Positions 16,929 through 25,401 of a stretch of DNA of 64,000 nucleotides are shown here, one piece after another (the first letter of the stretch is position 1; each line of letters opens with the position of its first letter). The translations under genes and the position numbers were made by a program. Source of the stretch: Marivivens aquimaris (GTDB lineage: Bacteria; Pseudomonadota; Alphaproteobacteria; Rhodobacterales; Rhodobacteraceae); the NCBI RefSeq assembly GCF_015220045.1, contig NZ_JADBGB010000001.1, positions 2,351,001 to 2,415,000 of the forward strand. The letters are read 5' to 3'. The notes below the pieces were generated by a model. It was given only the letters and a program-made list of their open reading frames with translations, was not told the DNA's origin and did not search any database.

Positions 16929-18050
16929 ATGTCAGCCCACAAGTTACTTATCTCGGCCGCTGCGGCGGCGCTTATTTCTACCCCTATCTATCTTCACGCC
17001 GATGGCCTTGGCGACGCGATCAAGGATGTCGGAGATTCAGTCAGCGAAGGCGTCGGTGACAATGCCGTTGGCGATGCTATCGACGGTGCCACCAATGGTG
17101 CCGGAGATGCCGTCAACGATGTTGGCGATGCCCTGAACGGCGCCGACAATGGCGGTGACGGCGGTCTTGGCGATGGCGTCGATGACGCGCTGGGCAACAA
17201 CAACACCAGCGGTACGGTCAATGATGTGGTCGACGAGGTTGGTGACGTCCTCAACGGCGGCAACGAAGACGACGGCTCCGGCGGTGCGTCGGGCGTGGTC
17301 GATGACGTGGGCGATGCCCTCAACGGTGGCGACGATGGCGAAGGCGGAATCGGCGATGCCGTGAACGACGCGATCGGCAACAATGATGTGGGCAACGGGC
17401 TCGACGATGTGGTCGACGGTGTGGGTGACGCCCTGAACGGAGGTTCCGGCGGCGATGGCTCCGGGTCCGGCAGTGGAGGCTCTGGTAGCGGTGGATCTGG
17501 TAGCGGAGGCTCTGGTAGCGGCGGATCGGGCGGCTCGGGTGACGGGTCCGGCGGTTCCGGCTCCGGTGACGGGTCCGGCGGTTCCGGTTCCGGCTCCGGC
17601 GGCGGCGATACTGGCAGCGGTTCGGGCGGTGGAGACACTGGCTCGGGTAGCGGCGGCGGCTCCGGTGGCGGAGGCAACGGCTCTGGCGGTGACGGCATGG
17701 GCGGTTCAGGCGATGGCACTGGCGATATGGGTGACATGATGGACGACGATAATACCGTCGGCATGGCCCAAGGTTCTGACGTCAACATGGACGAGCTTGT
17801 CTGTAACGACGGTGGCAACACGGTCGCCTACCTTGGCTGGCCCGTTTACACCTCCGGCAATGCTGAGGTCGGCACCGTTCACCGCGTCACCCTAGGTGAT
17901 GGCGGCATGATTGCCTCTATTCGCTTCGAGACAATCGCATCGGTGACCAACGGCGCCTATTGCGTGACCGTGCCGGGCGGAAACATCCAGCCCATGGGCA
18001 GCTACATCAGCATCCCGATCACGCTGTCGCAAATTATGGCTGCGCGCTAA
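16929..18050 (+). CDS. Secreted Gly/Asp-rich repeat protein
   Basis: This is a 373-residue protein with a signal peptide (MSAHKLLISAAAAALISTPI, cleavage near LHA-D). The start at 16929 follows GGGAGGAGG. Residues about 25-185 are degenerate repeats built on a VDDVGDALNGG-like unit rich in Asp, Asn and Gly. Residues about 185-265 are a Gly/Ser low-complexity linker. The last about 85 residues form a folded-looking domain with two Cys (LVCND, AYCVTV). The Asp/Gly pattern suggests calcium or surface binding but lacks the GGxGxDxUx RTX consensus. Product function is unknown. Confidence 0.75.
   Translation: MSAHKLLISAAAAALISTPIYLHADGLGDAIKDVGDSVSEGVGDNAVGDAIDGATNGAGDAVNDVGDALNGADNGGDGGLGDGVDDALGNNNTSGTVNDVVDEVGDVLNGGNEDDGSGGASGVVDDVGDALNGGDDGEGGIGDAVNDAIGNNDVGNGLDDVVDGVGDALNGGSGGDGSGSGSGGSGSGGSGSGGSGSGGSGGSGDGSGGSGSGDGSGGSGSGSGGGDTGSGSGGGDTGSGSGGGSGGGGNGSGGDGMGGSGDGTGDMGDMMDDDNTVGMAQGSDVNMDELVCNDGGNTVAYLGWPVYTSGNAEVGTVHRVTLGDGGMIASIRFETIASVTNGAYCVTVPGGNIQPMGSYISIPITLSQIMAAR
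17450..17710 (+). repeat. Gly/Ser-encoding low-complexity tandem repeat
   Basis: Short units such as GGCTCTGGTAGCGGTGGA recur inside the secreted-protein gene and encode Gly-Ser-Gly-Gly runs. Such tracts are prone to length change by slippage or recombination. Confidence 0.85.
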
Positions 18051-18067
18051 GCGAACGCCACTCGCGG

Positions 18068-18102
18068 AAAGCCCGACGACCCTCACGGTTGTCGGGCTTT
18101 TT
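18068..18102 (+). terminator. Rho-independent terminator after the Gly/Asp-rich protein
   Basis: The stem AGCCCGAC / GTCGGGCT, with further pairing in GACC/GGTT, is followed by TTTTT. It lies 18 bases after the stop codon. Confidence 0.9.
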
Positions 18103-18179
18103 GCTCTGACCTGCGAAATTTTCGCGGCAGGCGACGGGTAGCCATTGCCTTTACTTCGGACCAATTCATTTCTCCTCAT

Positions 18180-19544
18180 ATGACTTTGATCCCTTGGCTC
18201 GATACCCATATCGCATTGATGCTGACCGTTCTGGCGGCCGTCGGCACGGCAGCTGCTATCCTGAGGCAACGCCGCTCGCCGCGCTCTGCGATGGCGTGGC
18301 TCGCGTTTGTCGTGTTGATACCCTACATAGCGGTGCCGCTGTTTATCGCACTGGGCATCCGTCGCCGTGGTCAGCGCCACAGACGCGCGATCAAGGACCA
18401 GAACGGCGAGCCGGGGCTTCAGCGGATGCTGCGCGCCTATGACATGCCAGCGCCTGTGGATAACAACAAGATCGAGTTCCTGCCGACGCCCGAAGTCGCC
18501 AAGAAAGCCGTGTTCGACGTTATCGCATCGGCCGAGAAGGATATCGTCGTATCGCTCTACGCTTTGACCCGCGATGAGACGGGCGCTGCGTTCGTTCACG
18601 CGTTGACCGATGCGGTCAAACGCGGCGTGACCGTCCGGCTCGAGGTCGACGCCTTCGGTAGCCTCAAGCGCCCCCGCTCCGCCATCCGCAAATTCAAGAA
18701 AGCCGGTGGTCATTTCCGCCTGTTCGCGCCGCTTATCCACGGCCCTATGGGACAGCCCATGAACCTGCGCAACCACCGCAAATTGGTGCTCGCCGACGGC
18801 AAGCGCCTCTGGGCTGGTGGTCGCAACGTGGGGCGGCGGTACCTTGGCGACTCCCAGAATAGCGATACGTGGGTCGACCTGTCGTTCTATGCCGAAGGCC
18901 CGATCACGCACGAATTCGCCCAGCTATTCTGCGAGACATGGACCCGCTGCGGCGGCGAGATTGAGGATGACTGGCTGGAGAACCTCGGCCCCTACATCGA
19001 AAATCCGGGGAACTCCTGCCTGCAATTGATGCCGTCGGGCGCGGACCAGCAGGGCGATGCGCTGCACGATCTGATCGTGCATCTTGTCCATCGCGCCGAG
19101 CGCCGCATCTGGATCTGCACCCCCTATTTCGTACCGAGCAGCAGCCTGTTCGAAGCCCTCTCGACCGCACGTCGCCGCGGCGTCGAGGTGCGCGTCACGT
19201 TCCCCGAACGCTCCAACCAGTCGCTCGCGGACCTCGCGCGCGGGCCCTTTGTCAACGAACTCGAAGAACTCGGGGTCGAAATGAACGTGCTGCGCGGAAA
19301 GATGCTCCACGCCAAGGTCATTATTCTGGACGACTATACATTTGTCGGCTCTGCGAATGTGGACGAACGCAGCCTTCTGGTGAACTATGAATCCATGGTC
19401 ATCGCGTGGTCGCAAGAAGACAGGGAATACCTCGTCGACTGGTACCAGAACCTCGCAGAAAGGGCCGACACGGGATTGAAGCCCGCATCGAAACCGTGGC
19501 GACTGCTGGAAAAAATCGTGAGTCTCGCGGGCCCCGAATTGTAA
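18180..19544 (+). CDS. cls: Cardiolipin synthase
   Basis: This is a 454-residue phospholipase-D superfamily membrane enzyme that condenses phosphatidylglycerol into cardiolipin. Two N-terminal hydrophobic segments lie within the first 60 residues. Two HKD motifs are complete: HRKLVLAD near residue 200 and HAKVIILD near residue 378. Length and layout match bacterial ClsA-type enzymes. The antiporter gene starts 8 bases after its stop, so the two may be co-transcribed. The ribosome site is weak. Confidence 0.92.
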   Translation: MTLIPWLDTHIALMLTVLAAVGTAAAILRQRRSPRSAMAWLAFVVLIPYIAVPLFIALGIRRRGQRHRRAIKDQNGEPGLQRMLRAYDMPAPVDNNKIEFLPTPEVAKKAVFDVIASAEKDIVVSLYALTRDETGAAFVHALTDAVKRGVTVRLEVDAFGSLKRPRSAIRKFKKAGGHFRLFAPLIHGPMGQPMNLRNHRKLVLADGKRLWAGGRNVGRRYLGDSQNSDTWVDLSFYAEGPITHEFAQLFCETWTRCGGEIEDDWLENLGPYIENPGNSCLQLMPSGADQQGDALHDLIVHLVHRAERRIWICTPYFVPSSSLFEALSTARRRGVEVRVTFPERSNQSLADLARGPFVNELEELGVEMNVLRGKMLHAKVIILDDYTFVGSANVDERSLLVNYESMVIAWSQEDREYLVDWYQNLAERADTGLKPASKPWRLLEKIVSLAGPEL

Positions 19545-19552
19545 GGGACGCT

Positions 19553-20824
19553 ATGGAAGGCTTCGACCTATTTATCATTTCGACCGGTATCATTCTTTAC
19601 GCATTGATATCGGGCAAGGCCGACAAGAAGTCCTTCACCGGCCCAATTGCCTTCACCGTGTTCGGGCTCGTCGTTGGCGCAGGGCTGCTCGATCTGATCG
19701 ACATCCCAATCCACAACGAGGTGCTCAACACGCTGGCCGAGATCACTCTGGTCGTCACGCTGTTCTGTGATGCGGCACGGATCGACGTAACGAAGCTGTC
19801 TCGCGAGCATAATCTGCCGATCAAGCTGTTGGCTCTCGGGCTGCCTATGACGATGGCTCTGGGTGCTGCCGTGGCTTGGGGCATATTCCCTGAAATCGGG
19901 ATCGGCGCTGCGTTGCTGATCGGGATCGCACTTGCGCCGACTGATGCGGCACTGGGGCAGGCTGTGGTGTCGAACAAGGCGGTGCCCCAACGCATTCGCC
20001 AAGCGCTCAACGTCGAAAGCGGGTTGAATGACGGCTTGGCCTATCCGGCGCTTCTGATTGCCGTGTCAGTCGCTATCGCAACGTCCGAAGCGCGTGGAGC
20101 CTCGGCGTGGGTTGCTTTTGTTGCAGCGCAAGTCGTGCTCGGCCCGCTGGTTGGTATCATCGTCGGCGGCGTCGGCGGCTGGTTGGCCGAGAAAAGCGCG
20201 GCGTCCGGCGCGATGAATGAGGCGTTCTCGCAGATCATTGTCCTTGGTCTCGCCCTCGCATCCTACAGCGGTGCAGAGATGGTGGGCGGCAACGGCTTCC
20301 TTGCAGCTTTCGCGGCAGGTCTCATGATCGCCCGCCGTGCCAAGCATATTGTGCGCGAAGCCACCCAATTCGGAGAGGCCGAGGGGCAACTCCTCGGCCT
20401 GATCGTGTTCATTGTTTTCGGCGCTGTGCTTGTGCCCGACGCGTTCAGAAACGGGATGGACTGGCGCATCTGGCCATACGCCATCCTGTCGCTAACCGTC
20501 ATCCGCATGGGCCCGGTTGCGGTATCGCTGCTCGGATCGGGCCTGAAGCCGAATACCGTCGCGTTCATCGGATGGTTCGGTCCCCGAGGGTTGGCGTCGA
20601 TCCTGTATGTGCTCCTCCTTCTCGAAGAGAGTGAAATCACCATGGACGGCATAATCGTGCAGACGGTCTTTGCCACCGTGATCCTGTCGATCGTCGCCCA
20701 CGGGCTGACCGCTGTGCCCTTCGCCCGCGCCTACGCCGCCTCGACATCCGGAGACGCCGAAGAGGAAAGCAAGCAGGTCCATAGCTTCGCCCACAAATCG
20801 ACGAAGAAGCGGGCTCAGTCGTGA
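19553..20824 (+). CDS. Cation/proton antiporter (CPA1/NhaP-like)
   Basis: This is a 423-residue membrane protein with about 12 hydrophobic segments. The start MEGFDLFIISTG at 19553, after GGGACGCT, is preferred over an upstream in-frame ATG inside the cls gene. Typical Na+/H+ exchanger features include LAPTDAALGQAVV (the Asp-containing ion-binding helix) and NVESGLNDGLAYP. It probably exchanges Na+ or K+ for H+ across the inner membrane. The C-terminal 20 residues are hydrophilic and basic. It overlaps the convergent DUF2793 gene by 10 bases. Confidence 0.88.
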   Translation: MEGFDLFIISTGIILYALISGKADKKSFTGPIAFTVFGLVVGAGLLDLIDIPIHNEVLNTLAEITLVVTLFCDAARIDVTKLSREHNLPIKLLALGLPMTMALGAAVAWGIFPEIGIGAALLIGIALAPTDAALGQAVVSNKAVPQRIRQALNVESGLNDGLAYPALLIAVSVAIATSEARGASAWVAFVAAQVVLGPLVGIIVGGVGGWLAEKSAASGAMNEAFSQIIVLGLALASYSGAEMVGGNGFLAAFAAGLMIARRAKHIVREATQFGEAEGQLLGLIVFIVFGAVLVPDAFRNGMDWRIWPYAILSLTVIRMGPVAVSLLGSGLKPNTVAFIGWFGPRGLASILYVLLLLEESEITMDGIIVQTVFATVILSIVAHGLTAVPFARAYAASTSGDAEEESKQVHSFAHKSTKKRAQS

Positions 20825-21774
20825 CCACCAATGAACGAGATCGAATAGGTCAGCGCTTGGCCCGACCGGTTTTCGATCAGGATCGCGCCGCTCTGCACCG
20901 CAATGTTTGTCAGCCCGTCTGCTCCGCTTTGGCCCTGCAGTGCGCTGGCGCCTGCGTTCGCTATGCCCGATGCGACCGACATTGTGACCAGCTCTGGCGA
21001 AGTCCCCGTATCGTAGACAAAAATCGCGCTGTGTGACGCTGACGGATTGAGGCTATCCACTGCAGTGACGAATACGAAACCCGCCGCGCCGGGCGTCTGT
21101 ACCACTCCAACCTGATCGTCAGCCACGGCAACCGACCCCGAAGACATGCGTGCGAGCTTGGACCAGCCCGTTGCCGCATCGACGCTGAGGCCCATGTTCC
21201 AGTTTGCGCCGTCGTAGCTCACCTTGATCGCGAAGTCGTCACTGCCCATCGTTCCCATCTCGGCCCGCGCGGACCAGCCCGTCTGGAACAAGAGGCTCGC
21301 CGTATCGACCTCTGACGACTTGTTAATTTTTAGCTGATGACCGGCCCCGTCGTGGGTCAAAAGCGTCGAGGGAGCAGAGACAGCCAGTCGGTTCTGCTCA
21401 TCGGCAGAGGTGTTCACACCTAGCGTGTCAGGCGCGGCGATGTCGGCCCACGCAGTCCCGTCGAACACGACTTGTCGCTCCCCTTCGGCCAGCCAACCTT
21501 GCCACCCACGTTTAGGCGTCACAAACAGCCAGCCATTCCCGGACCGACACGCAAGTTTGCCGCCCTGCCCGCTCCAATCGCCCGTCGGCGCGGCGCCCAG
21601 TGCGTAAACCGCACCATCCTCAACCGAAGCAGGCGGATTGAGGGCGTCGACCTCCGCCAGAACAAGCTGCGTGACGTGGTCGAGTACTTCGATAGCCTCG
21701 TTGTGCGTGACATGTTTTTGCGCCTGCGCGGGCTGGATAAACGGAAGGTTCAGGTTGGTGGATGTGTCGGTCAT
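20815..21774 (-). CDS. DUF2793 domain-containing, phage-tail-like protein
   Basis: This is a 319-residue protein. The N-terminal section with LPFIQPAQAQKHVTHNEA and WQGWLAEGE is characteristic of DUF2793, found in phage and gene-transfer-agent-type tail regions of Rhodobacteraceae. The start at 21774 follows AGAGGATCG. No other phage gene is nearby, so it is either a relic or a domesticated surface protein. The C-terminal half is beta-rich and not recognised. Confidence 0.75.
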   Translation of the reverse strand: MTDTSTNLNLPFIQPAQAQKHVTHNEAIEVLDHVTQLVLAEVDALNPPASVEDGAVYALGAAPTGDWSGQGGKLACRSGNGWLFVTPKRGWQGWLAEGERQVVFDGTAWADIAAPDTLGVNTSADEQNRLAVSAPSTLLTHDGAGHQLKINKSSEVDTASLLFQTGWSARAEMGTMGSDDFAIKVSYDGANWNMGLSVDAATGWSKLARMSSGSVAVADDQVGVVQTPGAAGFVFVTAVDSLNPSASHSAIFVYDTGTSPELVTMSVASGIANAGASALQGQSGADGLTNIAVQSGAILIENRSGQALTYSISFIGGHD

Positions 21775-23714
21775 TGCGGCGATCCTCTGGTTTGTCGCCA
21801 AAATGACCCAGAGCCGTTGCCATCCGCTTAAGCCACCGTACGGCTCGATCCAATCTGCATAAAAGGCATCTCAAATCGCGGGTTTAGTCCGCTTTGCCGC
21901 CCCAATCCTGCCCCGCATTCACCTGCGGGGGGATTAACTCTGAATGACATTATCATGCCTGTGGGGGGCAAATGTTAGATTACGAAATTCGCGCCGGTGT
22001 TGTCGGCGCAAACGACGCGGGTCACTCGCACATCACTGACCTTGAAGTTGTCAAAATCGGTGGAGACGAATTTCTGTTTTCCACCAATCGCACTGACGGC
22101 GGGATCACTATGTGGTCTACGAATTTGAAAGAGATCGGCTACTTCGCCTACTCCGGCACCGACACCGCCGGATCGCAGCCAGATATCACCTATTTCGAAG
22201 CGGGCGGACGCGATTACCTGCTCGTAGATGACAACGGTATCAAGGCCGTGGCGATCACCGAAAACGGCTTTGGAAAGGTCGTCGATCTAGGTGCCAATTT
22301 CAGCATTTCGGCCACCGCGACGTTCGATACGGTCACACGCGAATTTATCGTTTTCGGCGGGATGGACGATGGGAGCGGCATTGTCCGCCTTAGGATTGAC
22401 GATGACCTGACACTCACAGGACAAGCGGTCACATCCGACTACCCCGACACGTTCGCAGGCGGGGTCACTGACCTGCTTCACGTAAACTCAGATGGCAGCG
22501 ACTACCTACTGTCCATCGCAAGCGAAGCTCCAGGCATCACAGTCTGGAACGCTCAAAAGAGCAGCTTTATCAAAAACGCACATACCTACAGCACCGAAGA
22601 CGGTTTGTGGATCGCCTCCCCGACTGCGTTGGAGACGGTCGCCATTGGCGGCGTGACCTATGCGCTTTTGGCTTCATCGGGCAGCAGTTCCGTTACCGTG
22701 ATGCAGGTATCGCCGACCGGAGAGCTGCTTGTGACCGACCACGTCATCGACGGATTGGAGACATCGCTCGCGAATGCAAGCGCGTTGGCAGTTTGCGAGA
22801 GCGGCGAACAGGTTTGGGTGGCGGCAGGCGGCAGCGACGGCGTAAATCTGTTCATTTTGAACGACGGCCGACTGTATCTGATCGAAACTTTCAGCGGCGC
22901 CGACTTTGCCGACTGCTCGGCGTTGGAGATCACGTCAGCCGAGAACCAACTCCGGATATACGCAAGCAGCGCGAGCGGCCAAGGTGTCACGCAAGTCGTC
23001 GTCGATACATCGATGTTTGATGTCACAATCAACAACGGTGACAAGGGCGGCGATCTCGTACTGGACACCCCGGGGTCCGACACACTTACAGGCGGCTCGG
23101 GCGATGACATTTTCGCGCTTTCTGCCGACGGACAGACCGACACGATCAGCGACTTCCAGATCGGAAAGGACTGGATCGACCTTAGCGCGTGGAACATGCT
23201 GCGATCGCCCGAACAGCTGTCATTCCAGACGAGTCCGAACGGGCTGATACTCAGCTACGGGGACGAGATCCTGCTGATAAATTCGAGCGATGGCCGCGTC
23301 CTGACGCCTTCCGAACTCGCAGACAGCTTTGTATTCACAACACACCTGTCGTCGGAGCCCATTCCGACACTGCCAACGCCGGTGGACCCCGTGCCAGAAC
23401 CCAAAGTGGTTTTCGAAGGCTCCGAGGGTCGCGACACGCTCACTGGAAATGCGCTCGACAACATCATTCGAGGGTTTGATGGCGACGACGTCCTTGCCGG
23501 TCTGGACGGTCACGACCGTTTGTTCGGCGGCAAACACTCGGACACACTGAAAGGGGGAAACGGTGACGATAAACTGATCGGAAACGCAGGTGCCGACGTG
23601 CTGATCGGCGGCAGCGGGGCGGATACGATCAAGGGCGGTGGCGGTGCGGACCTGGTTAAGGGCGGGGGTCAAAGTGACACGCTTTTCGGCCAGAAAGGAA
23701 ACGATGTTCTACGT

Positions 23715-23718
23715 GGGC
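23715..23718. repeat. Left target-site duplication GGGC
   Basis: GGGC immediately precedes the left end of the IS element and is repeated after its right end at 25018-25021. A four-base duplication fits the IS407 group of the IS3 family. Confidence 0.85.
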
Positions 23719-23797
23719 TGACCTGCCCCCAAGAAACTGGGCCATTCAAAAGGAGAGTTTGTTCTCGTAACGTTCGAAGCAACGAGGAGAACAAAGA

Positions 23798-24064
23798 ATG
23801 CGTAAATCACGTTTCACGGAAGAACAGATTGTCCGGATTTTGCAGGAATATACGGCCGGGGCGAAGGTCGCGGAGCTGTGTCGCAAGCATGGCATGTCGG
23901 ATGCGACGCTCTACAAGTGGAAGAGCCGGTATGGGGGCATGCAGGTTTCCGAACTGCGCCGCCTGAAAGATCTGGAAGCCGAGAACGCTGAACTCAAGCG
24001 GCTTCTGGCGGATGCCATGCTCGACAATTCGGGTCTGAAAGGGCTGCTGGCAAAAAACTCCTGA
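23798..24064 (+). CDS. IS3-family transposase OrfA
   Basis: This 88-residue DNA-binding subunit begins MRKSRFTEEQIVRILQEY, with a helix-turn-helix (about residues 8-50) and a C-terminal leucine-zipper-like coiled coil (LKDLEAENAELKRLL). The last codons GCA AAA AAC TCC TGA contain the slippery heptamer A-AAA-AAC at 24052-24058, where -1 frameshifting yields the OrfAB transposase. Confidence 0.95.
   Translation: MRKSRFTEEQIVRILQEYTAGAKVAELCRKHGMSDATLYKWKSRYGGMQVSELRRLKDLEAENAELKRLLADAMLDNSGLKGLLAKNS
24052..24058 (+). promoter_or_regulatory. Programmed -1 ribosomal frameshift site A-AAA-AAC
   Basis: The heptamer lies in the correct phase (GCA AAA AAC) four codons before the orfA stop. The -1 frame is open from here through the whole of orfB. 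This is the standard expression mechanism in the IS3 family; a stimulatory structure downstream was not worked out. Confidence 0.85.
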
Positions 24065-24087
24065 CGCCTGCACACCGCCGGGATGCC

Positions 24088-24957
24088 GTGAAGACGCTGA
24101 TGGCGGATCATCAGTTCACGGAGCGGCGGGCGTGCAGGCTGGTCGGGATTTCGCGGTCGAGCCTGGCCTATCGGGCACGGCCAGACCGCCATGTGCGACT
24201 TCGAGAACGCCTGATCACTCTTTCAGGCAAACACAGGAGGTATGGTTATCGCATGCTGCATGCCAAGCTTGTCCGCGAGGACTTCAAGGTGAACGTGAAG
24301 GTCGTCGAGCGCCTCTATCGGGAGGAGCGCCTATGGCTGCGCCGGACGAAGCGCAAGAAGATCCCGCGCGAGGCGCGTGAGGGCAGTTGGTGCCCGATCG
24401 CTGCCAACCAGCGTTGGTCGCTCGACTTCACCAGCGATGCGTTGGCCAATGGCCGGAAGTTCCGCACCGCCAATCTCAAGGACGATTGCACCCGCGAATG
24501 CCCGGTGATCGAGGTGGACTTTTCTCTGCCTGGTGAGCGGGTTGTGGAAATGCTGGAGCGGGTTGCCCGGGAGCGAGGATACCCCGATATCCTGGTCGTT
24601 GATAACGGCCCGGAACTTCGTGGTCGGGCCATGGACAGATGGGCCGATGATCACGGCGTGCAGCTGTATTTCATCGACCCGGGGAAACCTACGCAGAATG
24701 CTTACATCGAGAGCTTCAACGGGCGGTTCCGCGAGGAATGCCTGAACCAGCACTGGTTCACGAGCATCGGTGAAGCCCGAGAGATTATCGAAGAATGGAG
24801 GGCCGATTACAATACGGAACGCCCGCACAGCAGCTTGAAGTATCAGACGCCGGAGGAGTTCGCCGCAGCGCGGCCCTTCGACAAAACGCAATGGGCACCG
24901 ACGCTTGAGCTACCTGATGGCTCCGCGCCTGCGCCCATTGCTCACGCAGCCGAATGA
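24088..24957 (+). CDS. IS3-family transposase OrfB (DDE integrase core)
   Basis: This 289-residue catalytic part is made as OrfAB by frameshifting; the listed start is a GTG inside the open frame. An HTH_21-like region (RRACRLVGISRSS) precedes the rve integrase core. Catalytic residues are visible: Asp in WSLDFTSD, Asp in VVDNGPE and Glu in NAYIESFNGRFREECL. The tail TERPHSSLKYQTPEEFA is typical. No stop or frameshift breaks it. Confidence 0.95.
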   Translation: MKTLMADHQFTERRACRLVGISRSSLAYRARPDRHVRLRERLITLSGKHRRYGYRMLHAKLVREDFKVNVKVVERLYREERLWLRRTKRKKIPREAREGSWCPIAANQRWSLDFTSDALANGRKFRTANLKDDCTRECPVIEVDFSLPGERVVEMLERVARERGYPDILVVDNGPELRGRAMDRWADDHGVQLYFIDPGKPTQNAYIESFNGRFREECLNQHWFTSIGEAREIIEEWRADYNTERPHSSLKYQTPEEFAAARPFDKTQWAPTLELPDGSAPAPIAHAAE

Positions 24958-25017
24958 TGGCACACAAAAGGGGAACAGGCTCTTCTCACAAGTGGCCCTG
25001 AGAAAAGGGGCAGGTCA

Positions 25018-25021
25018 GGGC
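25018..25021. repeat. Right target-site duplication GGGC
   Basis: This is the second copy of the 4-bp duplication flanking the IS. Reading ...CGT GGG CAA GGC GGC GAC... across the healed junction recreates an RTX repeat (RGQGGDD). Confidence 0.85.
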
Positions 25022-25401
25022 AAGGCGGCGACGATACGATCTCCGGCGGGGCGGGCGACGACCGTCTGTTTGGCAACAAAGGCAACGACATGCTTGACGG
25101 GAATAAAGGAGCGGACCGCGTCTTCGGCAACGGCGGCGATGATGTGATCATCCTCGGGACCGGCGATATCGCGACCGGCGGTACGGGCAGCGACACCTTT
25201 ATTTTCACTAAAGGGCAAGCCGAAATCACTGATTTCAATCCGCGGTTCGATCATCTTGAGCTCGTCGGCTACGATCTCGGCGATCTGTCATTCCACACTA
25301 CAGACGCAGGCATTTCCATAGATTTCGACGGTCAAAACGAATTGACGCTCGACGGGGTGTCGAGCGTCAACGCATTGATTTCATCAATAGATTTCGTCTG
25401 A

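Larger units (their letters stand above)
23719..25017 (+). mobile_element. IS3-family (IS407-group-like) insertion sequence, 1299 bp
   Basis: The ends are TGACCTGCCCC (left) and GGGGCAGGTCA (right), an 11-bp perfect terminal inverted repeat with weaker similarity inward. The element carries overlapping-frame orfA and orfB, an A-AAA-AAC slippage site and full DDE residues, so it appears complete and probably active. It is flanked by GGGC on each side and interrupts an RTX gene. The perfect flanking duplication and restorable frame suggest a recent insertion. Confidence 0.95.
21972..25401 (+). pseudogene. RTX calcium-binding surface protein gene, split by an IS element
   Basis: The intact frame is 21972-23718 joined to 25022-25401. 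These add up to 2127 bases, exactly 709 codons including the stop, so precise loss of the element and one GGGC copy restores a 708-residue protein. Residues about 1-350 look like a beta-propeller-type repeat region. Two RTX blocks follow, the second with many GGxGxDxL units (GNGGDD, GGSGAD). A terminal block (FIFTKGQAEITDF) resembles type I secretion signals. There is no N-terminal signal peptide. As it stands, the first part runs on into the IS to 23966, adding about 83 foreign residues and losing the secretion end. Confidence 0.92.

Noticed and set aside
17450..17710. Short regular repeats resembling a CRISPR array
   Set aside because: The units are short, contiguous, in frame with a protein and have no unique spacers or cas genes.
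16994..17821. Proline-rich minus-strand open frame
   Set aside because: It is the mirror of the Gly/Asp-rich repeat gene, which has a signal peptide, ribosome site and terminator.
20815..21774. Possible prophage around the DUF2793 gene
   Set aside because: No integrase, capsid, terminase or lysis gene lies within many kilobases on either side.
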